A stretch of 64,000 nt of DNA, taken from Promineifilum sp019695075. Its GTDB lineage: Bacteria; Chloroflexota; Anaerolineae; Promineifilales; Promineifilaceae. The notes below the pieces were generated by a model. That model searched no databases, was not told the DNA's origin, and worked only from the letters and a program-made list of their open reading frames with translations. Numbering within the stretch: the stretch's first letter is position 1; each line of letters begins with the position of its first letter. Below are positions 62,681 through 64,000 of the stretch, piece by piece. The DNA lies in contig JAHCIO010000010.1 of assembly GCA_026129185.1 (NCBI GenBank), positions 49,926 to 113,925 of the forward strand, given 5' to 3'. A program made the position numbers and the translations under genes.

Positions 62681-63943
62681 ATGATGAGACGTTTTAGCTG
62701 GTTGCTCATTCCCTTGCTGTGGTTGCTGGTGGCCTGTAGCTCCGGTGGAGACCAGTTCGGCAACCCCACGGCCGTGGCCGGCCCGGGCGAGGATATTTCC
62801 CCAACAGCGACCGCCAGGGCAACCACGGCGGCGGCAACAGGCAGCGCCACCCCGGCCGCCGACCCGACGCAGGCCCGCGAACGGGACTGGAAGCAGGGCG
62901 ACCTGGAGGACCCCGCCGTCACCATCATCGAGTACGGCGACTTCCAGTGACCGGGGTGCGCAGGGTTCGCCCCCCTGCTAAAGCGTCTGGCAGACGCTTA
63001 CCCCGATGACGTTCAAGTAATCTACCGGCACTTTCCGCTGACCAGCATCCACCCCAACGCGCAGAAGTCGGCCGAGGCGGCCGAGGCCGCCGGCGCGCAG
63101 GGCAAGTTCTGGGAGTACCACGACGCTCTGTTCGAGCGCCAGAACGACTGGAGCGCCCTGAGCACGGACGAGGCGCGCCAATTCTTCATCGACCTGGCCG
63201 TGGAACTGGGACTGGACGGCGATGCCTTTGCCGCCGCGCTGGACGATGGCGACTTTGCCGAGTACGTATCTGGTCTGGAGAGCGAGGCCGTGGCGCTGGG
63301 TTTGCCCGGCACGCCGTCGGCCGTTGTCAACGGGCAGATCATTCCTAGCTCCAACCTGCCCTTCGATTTTGAAACCTGGGAGGCTTTTGTGAAAGACGAA
63401 ATCAAGCTGCAACAACTGGCCGCGCGCCAATACAAGGCTGCGCCGCCGATGACGATCAACACCGATGCCCGCTACCTGGCCCACGTCGAGATGGCCAACG
63501 GCGGCGCCTTCACCATTGAACTGCTGCCCAAATCCGCGCCGCAGACGGTCAACAGCTTTGTCTTCCTGGCCCGCGAGGGCTGGTTCGACGGCGTGACCTT
63601 CCACCGCGTGCTGCCTGGCTTCGTGGCCCAGACGGGCGACCCCAGCGGCACCGGCCGCGGCGGCCCCGGCTACATGATCCCCAACGAGATCGACCGCAGC
63701 CTGTCGCACAATGAGAAGGGTATCGTCGCCATGGCCAACGCCGGCGCGAACACCAACGGCAGCCAGTGGTATATCACCTACGGCGACGTCAGCCAGCTCG
63801 ACGGCTCCTACACCATCTTCGGCCGGGTCATCGAGGGCATGGACGTGGTCGAGGCTATCACCCCGCGCGACCCATCGCGTAACCCCACCGCGCCTGCCGG
63901 CGACGCGATCGCCCGCATCACCATTGAGGAGATTCAGCCCTAG
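62681..63943 (+). CDS. candidate selenoprotein: DsbA-like thioredoxin domain fused to cyclophilin (lipoprotein, in-frame TGA)
   Basis: If the TGA at 62948-62950 is read as Sec, one open frame of 420 residues runs through. Lipobox LVAC (Cys19), Thr/Ala-rich linker (25-70), DsbA-like thioredoxin fold (about 72-255) and cyclophilin PPIase domain (about 257-420). The TGA is codon 90 and falls in IEYGDFQ-x-PGC, where homologues have CxxC, giving UPGC. The frame continues with HFPLTSIHPNAQKSAEAAEAAG and the cis-Pro loop LPGTPSAVVNGQ, both normal for this family. The PPIase half (FHRVLPGFVAQTGDP; NANGSQ-type motif ANTNGSQWY) is a paralogue of the gene at 24311. AAGGAG precedes the start. A TGC-to-TGA mutation making a pseudogene is the alternative. 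Confidence 0.72.
62960..62978 (+). promoter_or_regulatory. SECIS-like hairpin downstream of TGA
   Basis: GCAGGG (62960-62965) pairs with CCCTGC (62973-62978) around a 7-nt loop TTCGCCC, starting 9 nt after the TGA and with its apex about 16-22 nt downstream. This is within the distance range of bacterial SECIS elements. If the last G-C pair opens, the loop begins with G. Bacterial SECIS primary sequence is poorly conserved, so this is only suggestive. Confidence 0.45.
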
Positions 63944-64000
63944 AGGGCAACACGCAACGCTACCGGCCCGGCCGCGGCGCGCAATACCCCCCGCCGCCCG

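Noticed and set aside
62951..63199. Frameshifted or independent downstream gene start for the thioredoxin-cyclophilin protein
   Set aside because: The frame before and after the TGA is the same, the thioredoxin fold spans it without a gap, and no start with a ribosome site lies just after it.

Overview
The window is a GC-rich, densely coded bacterial chromosome segment with about fifty genes, short intergenic gaps and many ATGA or GTGA overlaps. The gene content suggests a filamentous or envelope-atypical member of the Chloroflexota (Anaerolineae/Promineofilum-like): DUF4332 membrane protein, Thr/Pro-rich surface proteins, an unusual FtsW-PBP fusion, tandem M42 peptidases and many dispersed hairpin repeats. 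This placement is inference. No phage, IS element, CRISPR array, tRNA or rRNA was seen.

Layout. 1-8.7 kb: azlC (with the first codons of azlD at the edge), a clostripain-like lipoprotein, a divergent PHP-domain hydrolase, then mtnP and a fused FtsW/RodA-transpeptidase. 9-20 kb: DUF4332 membrane protein with internal repeats, PKD-CAP surface protein, Ser/Thr kinase, ftsH, a membrane GAF protein, lysA, DUF971. 20-32 kb (minus strand): valS behind a T-box riboswitch with a GUC specifier, an integral membrane protein and cyclophilin pair, a pentaheme cytochrome, a WecA/TagO-type transferase and a giant O-antigen-ligase/TPR protein. 32-41 kb: kinase-like APH protein, two small membrane proteins, a hybrid-sensor histidine kinase, a Thr/Pro-rich protein, three tandem M42 aminopeptidases. 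41-52 kb (minus): rluD-lspA, methyltransferase-GH13 amylase, UspA, a four-gene SPFH/Zn-ribbon/DUF2207 membrane module resembling Bacillus YdjGHI, and a GH clan A hydrolase overlapped with a solute-binding lipoprotein. 52-64 kb: rmd-like epimerase, tlyA, a small molybdopterin-fold protein, lepA, two paralogous three-domain methyltransferases, rpsO, pnp and a terminal lipoprotein gene.

Most notable: the last gene (62681-63943) has an in-frame TGA exactly where the first Cys of a thioredoxin CPGC motif belongs, with an open frame on both sides and a hairpin just downstream. It reads as a selenocysteine-containing DsbA-like lipoprotein fused to a cyclophilin, a combination I do not recognise as described. 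Second, the FtsW-PBP fusion lacks every visible catalytic residue of both enzymes. Third, about eleven genes carry a sigma70-like -10 box 6-10 nt before the ATG and no Shine-Dalgarno, pointing to widespread leaderless transcription. Several dispersed hairpin families sit at gene ends, two of which supply the stop codon of the neighbouring gene.
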